Of a stretch of 64,000 bases of DNA, positions 17,006 to 25,303 are shown one piece after another. Made by a program: the position numbers and the translations under genes. Every line of letters starts with the position of its first letter. The first letter of the stretch is position 1. Location of the stretch: positions 58,820-122,819 of the forward strand of contig JAEZQY010000062.1 of NCBI GenBank assembly GCA_023441055.1, in the 5' to 3' direction. The DNA comes from Bacillota bacterium. Lineage in GTDB: Bacteria; Bacillota; Bacilli; Paenibacillales; UBA4045. The notes under the pieces were generated by a model that saw only the letters and a list, made by a program, of their open reading frames with translations, made no database searches and was not told the origin of the DNA.

Positions 17006-18484
17006 ATGAAGGGCAGAATCGTGATAGTGCCAGGGACACCGAATGATGAGAACCGCGATTACTTACCAGAAGCGATCAGGGGCTCGGATATGGTAGTGAA
17101 CGAGAACGGCAATAATTCGCAGGTATATCCGGCTGGCTTAACGGAATATAGTGATACGGTTGTCGATGGCTTGCAGGATACATGGTTTGAATACGTCCCG
17201 GCCTCCTATGATGGAGCCGCCAAAGTGCCTTTAGTCATTTCGCTGCACGGGGGCTTAATGACGGGATGGGGGCAGGCGATCTATTCCTCATGGACGCAAG
17301 TAGCGGATCGGGAAGGGTTCATCGTGGTGTTCCCGAACGCGCATAGCCGACGGATATGGGTGCTAGAGGTGGAGAAGAAGACATTGGACGTGTTAGGTGT
17401 GCCAAATCCGGAGGGCTTCTATATGCACACCCCTCCGGAGCAGCCAGAAGACAATCATGACTTGAAATTATTACTCGGCCTGATCGAACGAATGAAGGAT
17501 AAATACAATATAGACGAATCCCGAATCTTCATGCAGGGGATGTCGATGGGGGAGATGATGACGAATCAGTTCGCCCGGTATCACGGTGAACTGCTGGCCG
17601 GTCATGCAGGCTCGGGCGGGATAACATGGCCGGAGGTGCTCTACGATGAGCAGGGGGATGTCATTAACCGAGCCGGTCCGCTGCCGGCTTGGCAGTCTCG
17701 CGTCGAGCACGAAAGTATTCCCTTCCATGAGGACGAGACGGAGGAGTTCGTTAGTAGAAACCGCGAGTACTGGAAGCGCATTAATGGGTGCAGGAAGCTG
17801 CCTGCCATTCGAATCGTTGGTGAGGATAACCTTGCTTTCTATGAAGGCGATCATGCCGACTATGTATTCCGTGATATTAAGAATCGAGACCATGGTCAAA
17901 CATTCGATGATGCTGAGCTTGTGTGGGATTATATGTTCTCTGGCTTACGGCGGGAGGAGAACGGCACCATTGTGAGTGGCGAGCCGCAATGCGCAAGAAC
18001 AGGGGATGATTATGCGATAGCGCTGGCTGCGGGCAGTGCGAAGGCGTACGTCAACAACCAACTGGTAAGCATGAGCGGACCTGTGATCAAGCACCGGAAG
18101 CTGAAGTATCACGGTCTTGACGGGGACGCCATCGTCAGAGGCGAGTACTTCCTGGTCCCTGTGTCGTTCATTGCGGAGGTGTTCGGCGCGTCTTATGCTT
18201 CAATCGATGGTGGACTTGCTGCGGAGTTGGTGCTGAAGGACGGGCGGACGCTGCAATTTGCCAGAGGCAGCATCGGCTGTGTCGTGGACAACCGTATTCA
18301 CTCGATGTATTGCGAAGCGGTGTTCCAAGCTGGCGAGCTCTTCGTTCCGATCGAATGGATCTGCAAGCGATTGTTGAATAACCATACATCTTCCTGCCAG
18401 GATGTCTTGTATATAACTGATCACGATGCTGAGCTTTCGCTCAACATGGCTCTCCTCATTCGTGACGAGATCTTGTCGTCTTAA
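17006..18484 (+). CDS. PHB-depolymerase/CE1-like hydrolase with C-terminal stalk-like domain (paralogue 1)
   Basis: A 492-residue two-domain protein. The N-terminal alpha/beta hydrolase has ISLHGGLMTGWGQAI (oxyanion region), MQGMSMGEMM (GxSxG nucleophile) and NRDHGQTFDD (likely His). From about residue 340 the C-terminal part resembles the copper-amine-oxidase N-terminal 'stalk' domain (AKAYVNNQLV, LVPVSFIAEVFGASY, FVPIEWICKRLL). No signal peptide is seen, although stalk domains are usually extracellular. I chose ATG 17006, which aligns with paralogue 2; in-frame ATGs upstream (16964, 16982) add an unconserved tail. It is similar end to end to 19773-21254. Confidence 0.75.
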   Translation: MKGRIVIVPGTPNDENRDYLPEAIRGSDMVVNENGNNSQVYPAGLTEYSDTVVDGLQDTWFEYVPASYDGAAKVPLVISLHGGLMTGWGQAIYSSWTQVADREGFIVVFPNAHSRRIWVLEVEKKTLDVLGVPNPEGFYMHTPPEQPEDNHDLKLLLGLIERMKDKYNIDESRIFMQGMSMGEMMTNQFARYHGELLAGHAGSGGITWPEVLYDEQGDVINRAGPLPAWQSRVEHESIPFHEDETEEFVSRNREYWKRINGCRKLPAIRIVGEDNLAFYEGDHADYVFRDIKNRDHGQTFDDAELVWDYMFSGLRREENGTIVSGEPQCARTGDDYAIALAAGSAKAYVNNQLVSMSGPVIKHRKLKYHGLDGDAIVRGEYFLVPVSFIAEVFGASYASIDGGLAAELVLKDGRTLQFARGSIGCVVDNRIHSMYCEAVFQAGELFVPIEWICKRLLNNHTSSCQDVLYITDHDAELSLNMALLIRDEILSS

Positions 18485-18504
18485 GGCCGGGTGATCAGAA
18501 CCTG

Positions 18505-19746
18505 ATGCGTGATTCGAGTAAACCCAGCAGCTCAGTCGAAGCTGTACAATCGGTTTGGAATAAAGCCTTTGTTCAAGTGTTGATCATGAACGTCTTCCTC
18601 ATGATGGGGCTGTTCATGATGAATGCGCTAGTCCCGACCTATGCGGAGCACTTAGGGGCAACTGCCGCTCTAGTTGGCGTCGTAACCAGCATGTTCGCGG
18701 TTACAGCGCTTGCGGTTCGGCCAGTCGTGGGACCTTCGACCAGTTACTTTCGGAATAATCGTTTGCTGGCAGTAGCCGTCGTGATTACGATAGCGGCCTT
18801 CATCTGCTACGGCTTGGCGGACAGTATCGCCATCGTCATCGTAGGCAGACTGCTTCACGGGATCGGCATGGGTTTTTTTGCGCCTGTCAGCATGGCCCTT
18901 GCCAGTGACGCCCTGCCCAGCGATAAGCTGGCTTCGGGGATGGGGTATTTTTCCCTAGGACAAGCTGTTGCTACCGCCATCGGTCCGGCCCTTGGCCTCG
19001 AGTTGGTGCATCGGTTTGGCTACAGTGCAACCTTCTTCATTGGTGCGTTGATTATGGGGCTTGTCCTTATCCTATCCCTGCGGTTGAAATCCGAGGCGCC
19101 TGAGCGAAGATCGGGCTTTAAGATTCGATGGGCTGATATTGTGGATGGCCAAGTGCTTGTACCTGCAGTCATCCTGTTCTTTTTGGCGGGCGCCTATTCA
19201 TGTATTAATGCCTTTATCCTGATTTATGGCGGCGCTGCCGGCGTAAAGGAAATCGGATTATTCTTCACTGCGTATGCGATTTGCTTATTCGTCTCCAGGC
19301 CAATTTGCGGTAAGCTGGCGGACAAGTATGGGGTGGATCGGACCATCATTCCAGGCATGATTATATTTGCGCTATCGTTCATCTTGATCAGCTATTCCCA
19401 TACACTCCCTATGTTTTTGCTGGCCGGAGCAGTATCCGCTTTCGGTTATGGGATTTGTCAGCCAGCGATTCAAGCGCTTTGCATGCAGTTGGTTACTAAG
19501 GAGCGTCGCGGCGTCGCGGGGAATACGGCCTTTATCGGTGTTGATACGGGATACTTGATTGCCCCTTCACTAGCAGGAGTGATTGTCACGTTCGTACAGA
19601 GCCGGGGCGGCACAGAGCTTGTTGGATATGCTGTGATGTATCGCTTGATGGTGATCCCGATTATTCTTGCGTTTATCTTGTTCTTATGGAAGAGGAGAAC
19701 GATTCTAATGAGAATCGAAGAAGTCGCAGAAGCACGCAAGAGATGA
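18505..19746 (+). CDS. MFS transporter
   Basis: A 413-residue membrane protein with about 12 hydrophobic segments. The family loop motif appears as RPICGKLADKYGVDRTI between helices, and GRLLHGIGMGFF in the N-half matches drug/sugar MFS exporters. It lies between two paralogous hydrolases with gaps of 20 and 26 bases, so it belongs to the operon. It may export a product or side-group (for example a released acid), or be a second uptake route. The substrate cannot be read from the sequence. Confidence 0.85.
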   Translation: MRDSSKPSSSVEAVQSVWNKAFVQVLIMNVFLMMGLFMMNALVPTYAEHLGATAALVGVVTSMFAVTALAVRPVVGPSTSYFRNNRLLAVAVVITIAAFICYGLADSIAIVIVGRLLHGIGMGFFAPVSMALASDALPSDKLASGMGYFSLGQAVATAIGPALGLELVHRFGYSATFFIGALIMGLVLILSLRLKSEAPERRSGFKIRWADIVDGQVLVPAVILFFLAGAYSCINAFILIYGGAAGVKEIGLFFTAYAICLFVSRPICGKLADKYGVDRTIIPGMIIFALSFILISYSHTLPMFLLAGAVSAFGYGICQPAIQALCMQLVTKERRGVAGNTAFIGVDTGYLIAPSLAGVIVTFVQSRGGTELVGYAVMYRLMVIPIILAFILFLWKRRTILMRIEEVAEARKR

Positions 19747-19772
19747 GAGAGCGAAGAGAGGATTGTGATGAC

Positions 19773-21254
19773 ATGAGCAACAACGTTTATATTCGCCCTG
19801 GAACGCCGAATGATGATAATCGCGATTATCTTCCCCAAGCGATCAAGGGATCTGACATGGTTGTGAATGAGAACGGGAATAACTCGCAGGTTTATCCCGC
19901 TCGATTGACCGAACATAACGATGTCGTGGTAGACGGTATTGCGGACACCTGGTATGAGTATGTTCCGTCCTCCTATGACGGCTCGCGGGAGGTACCCTTG
20001 GTCGTGTCTATGCATGGGGGGTTGATGACGGGCTGGGGACAAGCGATCTATACGTCCTGGACGCTGGTTGCCGATCGCGAGGGATTCATCGTACTCTTCC
20101 CCGATGCAGGAGACCGCAAGTTCTGGACTGTCGAGATGGAGAAGAGCAAATTGGCGGAAGCGCTGGCCTTCAAGGTAGATGGGAACTCCATTCAGGTTCC
20201 TCCGGATAATCCGGATGATAACCATGATATGAATCTGGTGCTTGCGCTGATCGAACGCTTGAAGCAAAAATATAAGATCGATGCAAGCCGGATATTCATT
20301 CAGGGCATGTCGATGGGGAACTTGATGACGAGTCAGACTGCGCGCTATCACGGTCATGTGTTCGCTGGCAAGGCGGGCTCCGGCGGCCCCTCGAGCCCAG
20401 ATATTCTATTCGATCAAGAGGACAATATCATCAATCGCGCAGGTCCGCTTGCGGTCTGGCAGTCCCGGCTAGAGCATGATGTTGTCCCGCCGTTCTTCCA
20501 TGGCGACACCGATTATGTGGTGAAACGCAATCGCGAGTATTGGAAGCGGATCAATGGCTGCCGTGAATTGCCGGAAATTAAAATTATCGGCGAGGATAAC
20601 CTTGCCTTCTATAAGGGCGAGCATGCGGATCTTGTATTTCGTGATGTGAAGAATCGCGACCATGGGCAGACGCTGGATGATGCTGAGCTTGTATGGGATT
20701 ATCTGTTCTCAGGGGTGCGGCGCGGGGTGAATGGCGAGATCGTGCATACACAGCCGCTCTGCCCAAGAGAAGGGGATGCCTATGCGATCGCGCTGGCAGC
20801 AGGCAGTGCGAAGGCATACGTGAATAATCGGCTGATTACGTTGAGCGGGCCTGTGTTGAAGCACCAGAAGCTGAAGTACCACGGCCTGAGTGGCGACTCA
20901 ATCGTCAGAGGTGACTACTTCCTGACCCCGGTTTCGTTTGTAGCAGAGGTGTTCGGCGCAGCATACGAGCCTAGGAGCGAGGGGCTTGCAGCCGAGCTGA
21001 CACTAAAGGACGGCAGGACGCTGCAATTCGCCAGAGGAAGTATCGGCTGCGTGGTGGATAATCGCATCCATTCGATGTACTGTGAAGCCGTATACAGAGA
21101 TGGAGAGCTCTACCTCCCAATCGAGTGGATATGCAAGAGACTGTTCAATAATCATGCCACTTCCTGCGAGGACGTGCTCTATGTAACCGATCACAATGCC
21201 GAGCTGTCGCTCAATATGGCTCGTCTTATTCGGGACGAAATTTTGAATCGATAA
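19773..21254 (+). CDS. PHB-depolymerase/CE1-like hydrolase with C-terminal stalk-like domain (paralogue 2)
   Basis: A 493-residue paralogue of the 17006 gene with the same domain order: VSMHGGLMTGWGQAI, nucleophile elbow IQGMSMGNLM, NRDHGQTLDD, then the stalk-like domain (AKAYVNNRLI, LTPVSFVAEVFGAAY, YLPIEWICKRLF). ATG 19773 follows AGAGAGGA by 11 bases; an earlier in-frame ATG at 19686 lies inside the MFS gene. No signal peptide. The catalytic Ser and a His are conserved, so it is probably an active intracellular esterase with a substrate related to but distinct from paralogue 1's. Confidence 0.75.
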   Translation: MSNNVYIRPGTPNDDNRDYLPQAIKGSDMVVNENGNNSQVYPARLTEHNDVVVDGIADTWYEYVPSSYDGSREVPLVVSMHGGLMTGWGQAIYTSWTLVADREGFIVLFPDAGDRKFWTVEMEKSKLAEALAFKVDGNSIQVPPDNPDDNHDMNLVLALIERLKQKYKIDASRIFIQGMSMGNLMTSQTARYHGHVFAGKAGSGGPSSPDILFDQEDNIINRAGPLAVWQSRLEHDVVPPFFHGDTDYVVKRNREYWKRINGCRELPEIKIIGEDNLAFYKGEHADLVFRDVKNRDHGQTLDDAELVWDYLFSGVRRGVNGEIVHTQPLCPREGDAYAIALAAGSAKAYVNNRLITLSGPVLKHQKLKYHGLSGDSIVRGDYFLTPVSFVAEVFGAAYEPRSEGLAAELTLKDGRTLQFARGSIGCVVDNRIHSMYCEAVYRDGELYLPIEWICKRLFNNHATSCEDVLYVTDHNAELSLNMARLIRDEILNR

Positions 21255-21267
21255 GGAGGGATCATCT

Positions 21268-22731
21268 ATGAAGAAGATCACGAACGAAATCATGCTGATC
21301 ACTTATGCAGACAGTATGGGAAGTAATTTGAGAGAGCTGTACGATATTGTGGGCGAGTATTTCGAGGGGGCAATCGGCGGTATCCATATCCTTCCCTTCT
21401 TCCCCTCCTCAGGCGACCGCGGGTTTGCGGTAATCAATTATGATGAGGTGGATCCTGCATTCGGCGACTGGGAAGATATTCGCCGATTCTCAGAGAAGTA
21501 TTATCTCATGGCCGACTTCATGATCAATCATGCCTCCATTCGAAGTGATGAATTCAAGGATTATATGAAGAATGGCGACGCATCGCCCTATCGCGATATG
21601 TTCATCCATTGGGACAAGTTTTGGCCGGGCGGCGAACCAACGGAGGAGGAGATGGAGGCCCTCTATCGGAGAAAGCTGCATGGTCCCTATAAGGAGTTCA
21701 CTCGGCATGACGGGAAGGTCGTGAAGATTTGGAACACCTTCTTCGAGGAGCAGGTGGATATCGATCCTTGGGCCTTAGTGACACAGGATTACTATGCACG
21801 CAACTTGGGTCGGATCGCGGATTATGTTCCCCTCATCCGGTTCGATGCCTTCGCCTATGCATCGAAGAAGCCAGGGACGAGCTGCTTCTTCGTCGAACCA
21901 GAGGTGTGGGATGTGCTGGAGATTGGCATGAAGCCGATCAGGGATCGCGGCACAGAGATGCTGCCTGAAATCCATGAGAATTATCAGATTCAGCTGAAGA
22001 TGGCGGAGCGAGGGCATTGGGTGTATGACTTTGCGCTTCCGATGCTTATGCTTCATGGCTTGATGACCGGGCGTACGGACCGCTTGACCCATTGGATGAA
22101 CATTTGTCCGCGCAAGCAATTCACAACATTGGATACCCACGATGGAATCGGCGTTGTGGATGTTGCAGGCTTGCTTACAGATGAAGAGATCGACCTTGTC
22201 AGGGACCGAGTCAATCAGATAACGGCAGATCTTCAGCAGTATATCAAGATGCCCCCGGGCATCGTGAAGATGTCGGGTGCCAAGGCGAGACAGTATCAAC
22301 TCATGAGCACGTACTATTCGGCGCTTGGCGAAGATGACGAGGCATACTTGCTTGCGCGAATCGTTCAGCTCTATGCGCCAGGGATTCCACAGGTTTATTA
22401 TGTGGGGCTCTTGGCAGGCGAGAATGATGTCGAATCGCTCAAGCAACTCGGCGAGCCGCGCAGTGTAAACCGCCATAATTACTCCAAGGAAGAAATCGTG
22501 GAGCGGCTCAAGCTGCCGATGCTGCAGCGCCTGCTTGCCATCATGCGGTTTCGAAATTCGTATGCGGCCTTCGACGGTGAGATCGAAATTGAAGAACAGC
22601 CGAGTAACGAATGGTTGGTCATTACTTGGCGCAATCAACATTTATGGACAACGTTGCGCGCGAATTTCCTAACGAAATCGTACTCGATTCACTATGTGAA
22701 TGAGGACGGAACGGAATGCATACTGAACTAA
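21268..22731 (+). CDS. Sucrose-phosphorylase-family enzyme (GH13_18)
   Basis: A 487-residue cytoplasmic TIM-barrel enzyme. LITYADSMGSNL starts the fold as in sucrose phosphorylase. The catalytic set is in place: nucleophile Asp in IRFDAFAYASK (about 192), acid/base Glu in LPEIHENYQ (about 233), and the transition-state Asp in LDTHDGIGVVD (about 290). GIPQVYYVGLLAGEND also matches. Members phosphorolyse sucrose, sucrose-6-phosphate, glucosylglycerol or glucosylglycerate to glucose-1-phosphate; I cannot fix which. AAGGAGGG precedes ATG 21268. Its company of four esterase-fold proteins suggests a glucoside freed by de-acylation. Confidence 0.82.
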   Translation: MKKITNEIMLITYADSMGSNLRELYDIVGEYFEGAIGGIHILPFFPSSGDRGFAVINYDEVDPAFGDWEDIRRFSEKYYLMADFMINHASIRSDEFKDYMKNGDASPYRDMFIHWDKFWPGGEPTEEEMEALYRRKLHGPYKEFTRHDGKVVKIWNTFFEEQVDIDPWALVTQDYYARNLGRIADYVPLIRFDAFAYASKKPGTSCFFVEPEVWDVLEIGMKPIRDRGTEMLPEIHENYQIQLKMAERGHWVYDFALPMLMLHGLMTGRTDRLTHWMNICPRKQFTTLDTHDGIGVVDVAGLLTDEEIDLVRDRVNQITADLQQYIKMPPGIVKMSGAKARQYQLMSTYYSALGEDDEAYLLARIVQLYAPGIPQVYYVGLLAGENDVESLKQLGEPRSVNRHNYSKEEIVERLKLPMLQRLLAIMRFRNSYAAFDGEIEIEEQPSNEWLVITWRNQHLWTTLRANFLTKSYSIHYVNEDGTECILN

Positions 22732-22764
22732 GCAGGGTGGAAGCGTACAGAATGGAGGCGGACC

Positions 22765-23613
22765 ATGGCGATTTTACGGTATAATTTTCGATCGGAAGTG
22801 CTGGGCTTGCATACGAACATAACGGTGTGTTATCCTTCAGGCGCCTTAACGACGGGACTAGGCTTTCGCCATCCCGTCTTCAAGGAGGACGACAAGCCGC
22901 CCTATGAACCAGGCATGACGTTTCAAACCGTCTACGTGCTTCACGGCGGGGGCGAGGATGATACGGTGCCATACCGGTACACGCGGCTGGAGCAGTATGC
23001 GGAGAGAAACATGGTCATGCTCGTTTCTCCTTCAGTCAATGATAGCTTATATATGAACACGACATACGGCTATAAGTATTTTGATTACATCACCCAAGAG
23101 CTGCCTGTAGTCGTGCAATCCTTATTCGCCTCTGCTCCCGGCCGCGAGAATACGTTCGCAGTTGGGATGGCTATGGGCGGCAATGGCGCGCTAGCCCTAG
23201 GGCTGATGCGCCCGGATTTATATCAAGCTGTTGTTGATCTCTCGGGGGGAATCGGCGTCACCTTGGATCGTGAAGAATATATCCGGAGTCTGCATTGGGA
23301 TTTCTCGAAGGTGCGCGATACCTTGCGCGGAGAAGAGACGTTCATCGGATCAGAACATGATCTGAGATGGTTTGCGGAGAGGAATATCGAGGAGGGGGTC
23401 GAGGTTCCCCAGATCTTCATCGGAGTGGGCAAGGAGGACTTCATCTATGATCGTGTATATGAGGACTATGCCATCTTGAAGAAGCTGGGCTATCCGGTCG
23501 TGTATGAGGAAGCCGAAGGGATGAAGCATGACTTCGATATGTGGGATGCGTACTTGAATAAGGCGCTCAGCACATGGCTGCCTCTCAGGCGCAAACCGAT
23601 CTATCCCAATTAG
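22765..23613 (+). CDS. Esterase-family (EstA/FGH-like) protein with nucleophile Ser replaced by Ala
   Basis: A 282-residue alpha/beta-hydrolase of the tributyrin-esterase/S-formylglutathione-hydrolase family (YVLHGGGEDDT, then LVSPSVND). The nucleophile elbow that should read GxSMGG is GMAMGG: residue 136 is Ala (codon GCT at 23170-23172), one base change from TCT. The likely Asp (GKEDFIYD) and His (GMKHDFDMW) remain. The frame is otherwise intact, so it may be a pseudoenzyme with a binding role, or recently inactivated. The paralogue at 28748 keeps the serine. It is the last gene of the operon. Confidence 0.82.
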   Translation: MAILRYNFRSEVLGLHTNITVCYPSGALTTGLGFRHPVFKEDDKPPYEPGMTFQTVYVLHGGGEDDTVPYRYTRLEQYAERNMVMLVSPSVNDSLYMNTTYGYKYFDYITQELPVVVQSLFASAPGRENTFAVGMAMGGNGALALGLMRPDLYQAVVDLSGGIGVTLDREEYIRSLHWDFSKVRDTLRGEETFIGSEHDLRWFAERNIEEGVEVPQIFIGVGKEDFIYDRVYEDYAILKKLGYPVVYEEAEGMKHDFDMWDAYLNKALSTWLPLRRKPIYPN

Positions 23614-23643
23614 ACAATGAACCAGCTAGTCCGCTATCGTCAT

Positions 23644-23674
23644 CCTCAGGTATTATTGCCTGAGGTTTTCTTTG
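23644..23674 (+). terminator. Terminator of the long esterase operon
   Basis: CCTCAGG (23644-23650) pairs with CCTGAGG (23659-23665), followed by TTTTCTTT. It ends the 12456-23613 transcription unit. Confidence 0.75.
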
Positions 23675-23703
23675 AATGAAGCGTCTCATAGGATGGTTCC
23701 AGA

Positions 23704-23712
23704 TGCTATACT
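23704..23712 (+). promoter_or_regulatory. Possible extended -10 promoter for binding protein and two-component genes
   Basis: TGC-TATACT is an extended -10 box 33 bases before the ATG of the 23745 gene. No convincing -35 lies 16-18 bp upstream, which fits an extended -10 or activated promoter. Confidence 0.4.
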
Positions 23713-23744
23713 GATAGAGATACGGAAGGTAGGAGGTAAGACCG

Positions 23745-25265
23745 ATGAAACAGGCAACGACATTATTACTGTTGCTGTTATCGATGGCAGTATTAATCGT
23801 CGCTTGCTCGCTGGGCGACAATCGTACCAACTCTGGAGAGGGAGTGGCCGAGGATACAGAGGCTGCACATCGTATTGAACCCTATGAGCTCGTCATTGCT
23901 TTTCCAATATTCACGAATCAGAGAGATATGCAGCTGATCGAGCATCAACTAAGCCAAATCACAATGAAAAAAATCAATACAACTGTCAAGTTCATAACGA
24001 ATAATGCCAACGCTTATGTGCAGCAGATTCCGCTCCTGCTAGCCGGGAATGAGAAGCTGGACATTCTGATTAGCGGTTTCGGCCAATATAACGTACAGGT
24101 TGGGAAGGGGCAGCTTAAGCCCCTCAATGAGCTGTTGCATCTTTATGGTCAAGGGATTAAGCAAGCGATTATCGACCAAAACCCGCTTTATCTGGAAGCG
24201 ACTTATGTGAACGGAGAAAGCTACGGTGTCCCAAGCATCCGTGATTTGGCTACCGATTACGGCTTTATCATGCGCAAGGATTTGGCTGAGAAACACGGCA
24301 TTGATGTGGATGCTATGAAAACCTTTGATGATGTAGAGGATGCACTCCGGATTCTGAAGGACAAGGAACCGGATTTAACGCTGGCCAATTCGTCCGATAC
24401 AACGACAGGCCTTTATTTCGAACGGGTCTGGGATAATCTGGGCGACAACCTGGGGGTCGTCATGTTCAATGACAATAGCCTGAAGGTCGTGAACGGCTAT
24501 GAGACGCCGGAGTACAAGGACATCGTCACTAGACTGCATAACTGGTATAACGCTGGTTATATCGCCAAGGATGCCGCAACTTCAACAACAGGCGGCGCCG
24601 GAGAAGTGAAAGCTGGCGAAGCGTACGGCTACTTGGCGCAGATGAAGCCAGGATATGAAGCGCAGGAATCGATGGCGACGGGATATGAAATGATCGCTGC
24701 GCGTCTGATGCCGCCGACAAGCTCCACCGGTAATATCACCGGCCTCATGTGGAGCATTGCGCATCAATCGGCCGATCCGGTCCGGGCCATGATGTTCTTG
24801 AATTTATTGTACACGGATCCCGAGGTGATTAATTTGTTAAGCTGGGGGATTGAAGGCGAGCATTATGTTCGAGTGGCAGGAACACCACAAACAATCGATT
24901 ACCCGAAGGGGATTGATGCGACAACCTCTGGTTATCAATTAAACATGGGATGGATGTTCGGCAACCCGTTGCTCTCCCACGTCTGGAATGGAGAGGATCC
25001 GGCTATTTGGGATAGGCTGTCCAACTTTAACAAGAGCGCATTGATGTCTCCTGTGATGGGATTTAACTTTAATACCGAATCAGTAGAGAACGAAATTGAG
25101 GCCGCAATGAACGTGTTGAATCAATATCGAGTTGCATTCGAGACAGGCACGATCAGTCCAGAGAAGTTACCGGAGTTCAATGCTGCCTTGAGATTAGCAG
25201 GGCTGGATGCCATCATGCAGGAGAAGCAGAGACAGCTTGATGCGTGGAAGGAATTAAAGCAGTAA
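23745..25265 (+). CDS. Substrate-binding lipoprotein associated with a two-component system
   Basis: A 506-residue LplA-type binding lipoprotein with lipobox IVAC (Cys21) and the C-terminal signature MQEKQRQLDAWKELKQ, shared with the 12549 protein. TAGGAGG precedes ATG 23745. No permease genes follow; it is directly followed by a sensor kinase and response regulator. It may therefore present ligand to the sensor, or be an alternative binding protein for the 14170/15095 permeases (inference). Confidence 0.85.
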   Translation: MKQATTLLLLLLSMAVLIVACSLGDNRTNSGEGVAEDTEAAHRIEPYELVIAFPIFTNQRDMQLIEHQLSQITMKKINTTVKFITNNANAYVQQIPLLLAGNEKLDILISGFGQYNVQVGKGQLKPLNELLHLYGQGIKQAIIDQNPLYLEATYVNGESYGVPSIRDLATDYGFIMRKDLAEKHGIDVDAMKTFDDVEDALRILKDKEPDLTLANSSDTTTGLYFERVWDNLGDNLGVVMFNDNSLKVVNGYETPEYKDIVTRLHNWYNAGYIAKDAATSTTGGAGEVKAGEAYGYLAQMKPGYEAQESMATGYEMIAARLMPPTSSTGNITGLMWSIAHQSADPVRAMMFLNLLYTDPEVINLLSWGIEGEHYVRVAGTPQTIDYPKGIDATTSGYQLNMGWMFGNPLLSHVWNGEDPAIWDRLSNFNKSALMSPVMGFNFNTESVENEIEAAMNVLNQYRVAFETGTISPEKLPEFNAALRLAGLDAIMQEKQRQLDAWKELKQ

Positions 25266-25303
25266 CCGAATATGCATGGCGTAGGTTGGAGGAAGAGCAG
25301 CAT

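Noticed and set aside
19470..20357. Long minus-strand open frame of 295 codons
   Set aside because: It lies wholly opposite the MFS and hydrolase genes, has no recognisable motif or ribosome site, and results from their codon bias.
21775..22641. Minus-strand open frame of 288 codons
   Set aside because: It is opposite the sucrose-phosphorylase-family gene, whose catalytic motifs are clear. It is a shadow.
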